This document shows positions 37,307 to 38,076 of a DNA stretch of 38,076 nucleotides, one piece after another. Position numbers and translations under genes: made by a program. Within the stretch, counting starts at the first letter, position 1; each line of letters opens with the position of its first letter. The stretch spans positions 1 to 38,076 of the forward strand of contig JAAYTA010000047.1 of assembly GCA_012518185.1 (NCBI GenBank). The letters run 5' to 3'. A model generated the notes under the pieces. That model ran no database searches. It saw nothing but the letters and a program-made list of their open reading frames with translations, and was not told where the DNA came from. Origin of the DNA: Methanobacteriota archaeon. Lineage in GTDB: Archaea > Thermoplasmatota > Thermoplasmata > Methanomassiliicoccales > Methanomassiliicoccaceae.

Positions 37307-38076
37307 GTGAGAGGTTCAAAAGCGGTTCTCACGCTTCTGGAGCAAAAAGGCGTCGAGGTGATGTTCGGGCTTCCTGGAGGGACTACTATACCCCTCTATG
37401 ATGATCTCATATCATCTGATATACACCACGTGCTCGTTCGCCATGAGCAATGTGCAGCACATATGGCCGATGGCTATGCTAGAGCGACTGGTCGCATTGG
37501 CGTTTGCACATCAACTTCTGGTCCCGGCTCTACAAATATGGTAACTGGAGTCGCAACTGCATATGTGGATTCATCTCCATTACTAGTCTTAACTGGCCAG
37601 GTAGCCACTGGAATGATGGGTAATAATGCATTCCAGGAGGCTGATTCATTTTCGCTGATGATGCCAATTACTAAGCATAATTTCCGATGTTTAGATCCAA
37701 GTGATATACCCGAGGCAATAGATAGGGGCATCGATATAGCTACGACAGGTCGTATGGGCCCCGTTCATGTTGATCTGCCAACAGATGTTCTAAAACAACA
37801 AGTGCCTAAGGAGGCACTGAATCAAAAATTTCTAATGCCTCCTCCACTAGAGGATCTCTCAGCTATATCTGACGCTATAAAGATGTTAAAAAATGCTGAG
37901 CGCCCTCTATTATTAGTGGGAGGAGGAGTTCAATGGTCTAATGCATGTTCTGAAGTACTCCGACTTGCCGAAATGCTTCTGGCTCCAGTCGTCACAACTA
38001 TTATGGCTAAAGGAGCAATCCCGGAGGATCACCCACTATCGCTGGGCATAATTGGTATGCATGGGAGAGAATGTGC
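37307..38076 (+). CDS. ilvB: Acetolactate synthase large subunit (5' part, truncated by window edge)
   Basis: Translation from GTG 37307: VRGSKAVLTLLEQKGVEVMFGLPGGTTIPLYDDL...VRHEQCAAHMADGYARATGRIGVCTSTSGPGSTNMVTGVATAYVDSSPLLVLTGQV; TPP-enzyme motifs. Open at window edge, so absent from the ORF track. Confidence 0.93.
   Translation, partial: MRGSKAVLTLLEQKGVEVMFGLPGGTTIPLYDDLISSDIHHVLVRHEQCAAHMADGYARATGRIGVCTSTSGPGSTNMVTGVATAYVDSSPLLVLTGQVATGMMGNNAFQEADSFSLMMPITKHNFRCLDPSDIPEAIDRGIDIATTGRMGPVHVDLPTDVLKQQVPKEALNQKFLMPPPLEDLSAISDAIKMLKNAERPLLLVGGGVQWSNACSEVLRLAEMLLAPVVTTIMAKGAIPEDHPLSLGIIGMHGREC

Noticed and set aside
37474-37731. 85-aa minus-strand ORF inside ilvB
   Set aside because: Antisense to a clear acetolactate synthase reading frame; shadow ORF.
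1-38076. CRISPR arrays, transposons, integrases, rRNA
   Set aside because: Looked for regularly spaced repeats, terminal inverted repeats with transposase ORFs, and rRNA-like sequence; none seen by eye.

Overview
The window is gene-dense, AT-rich archaeal chromosome. Gene content suggests a euryarchaeote, possibly Thermoplasmatota-like (inference: alkyltransferase/endonuclease V fusion, Csl4, TFS, PCNA, type II GAPDH, split transketolase). It carries about 38 protein genes, two of them cut by the window edges (a Nob1-like gene at the left, an ilvB-like gene at the right), and one tRNA-Val(CAC). Blocks in order: RNA metabolism (Nob1, ThiI-like PP-loop, Csl4, METTL5-like methylase); Hsp20 with a Cys-rich copper-storage-like protein; NadC, beta-CASP nuclease and YjbQ; TFS and PCNA; split transketolase and transaldolase; proA-proB; thiL and an AmrS-like radical SAM enzyme; ATL-endonuclease V fusion; a lysM-dapA-dapB-lysC-lysA-dapF-dapL lysine operon; pgk; CPA-type antiporter and HNH protein; TerC; type II GAPDH; ilvB. 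The most exciting signal is an unannotated 22-codon ORF at 37188-37256 just upstream of ilvB. It encodes MSRYSTDPLVFSFSGVVVVLIR, with Val-Val-Val-Val-Leu-Ile two residues before the stop. A TATA-like box sits about 27 nt upstream of its ATG. This looks like a branched-chain amino acid leader peptide (attenuator) in an archaeon. Mobile elements, CRISPR arrays and rRNA were not seen.
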